6,082 bases of DNA from contig CAAEBC010000040.1 in NCBI GenBank assembly GCA_900753975.1, forward strand, positions 1 to 6,082, in the 5' to 3' direction. Within the stretch, counting starts at the first letter, position 1. Every line of letters starts with the position of its first letter. The notes beneath the pieces are model-generated. The model worked only from the letters and a program-made list of their open reading frames with translations. It searched no databases and was not told where the DNA came from. The position numbers were made by a program, and so were the translations under genes. The stretch comes from Clostridia bacterium. GTDB lineage: Bacteria > Bacillota > Clostridia > TANB77 > UBA1234. Positions 5,982 to 6,082 of the stretch are shown here, piece by piece.

Positions 5982-6082
5982 AGCCCTGAAAAGGCGGATA
6001 AGGTCTGATAAAACTTTTATCCGCAAGGCTTTGTCAAGGTAGTATTGCTTCGCAATCTCCACCTTGACAAAATTGCTACTAA
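5982..6082. repeat. Right copy of the structured dispersed repeat (long form, runs to the window end)
   Basis: This is the inverted counterpart of 7-89. The main hairpin has perfect 11-bp arms (6030-6040 with 6061-6071), a small asymmetric internal loop, a 5-bp inner stem (6044-6048 with 6052-6056) and a 3-base loop. On the minus strand its tip reads GCGAAGC, a sequence known to form an unusually stable DNA mini-hairpin. A second hairpin pairs GCGGATAA (5994-6001) with TTATCCGC (6017-6024). It is lost from the left copy through its 19-bp gap. GATAAAA-C-TTTTATC at 6007-6021 is a third, overlapping palindrome. The copy may continue beyond the window. No reading frame of interest is present. Confidence 0.85.

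Overview
The window is AT-rich DNA that looks like a spore-forming, low-GC Gram-positive bacterium (Firmicutes, probably a clostridial lineage). The reasons are a spoIIM-xerD gene pair, strong AGGAGG-type ribosome binding sites, consensus SigA-type promoters and U-tract terminators. The species cannot be named from sequence alone. All six supported protein genes lie on the minus strand, so transcription runs from high to low coordinates.

In transcription order, the right part holds a probable operon: tmcAL (tRNA-Met cytidine acetate ligase, 4638-5876), then rnhA (RNase HI, 4183-4617) after 20 bp, then spoIIM (engulfment membrane protein, 3535-4119) after 63 bp. xerD (tyrosine recombinase, 2489-3373) follows after 161 bp. 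It may have its own promoter, and it ends at a strong hairpin terminator (2419-2455). These four are core genes for tRNA modification, RNA-DNA hybrid removal, sporulation and chromosome dimer resolution. The left part holds two self-contained units. One is a 133-residue protein of unknown function (1843-2244) with a perfect-consensus promoter and its own terminator. The other is a 495-residue membrane-anchored, probably extracytoplasmic protein (186-1673) with two acidic DxDx(D/N)G motifs and its own promoter.

The window is bracketed by two inverted copies of one structured repeat (7-89 and 5982-6082). Each copy folds into a long hairpin, and the left copy lacks a 19-bp segment. The outer edges of the repeats almost coincide with the window ends. 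The simplest explanation is a dispersed genomic repeat at which an assembly contig broke, although an invertible or mobile segment cannot be excluded. The other unusual signal is a perfect 13-bp inverted repeat that places the spoIIM start codon in a stem and its Shine-Dalgarno in the loop, a possible translational switch.

No CRISPR array, tRNA, rRNA, insertion-sequence transposase or defence system is visible. No unquestionably novel system was found. The best leads are the flanking structured repeat, the spoIIM leader hairpin and the two genes of unknown function.
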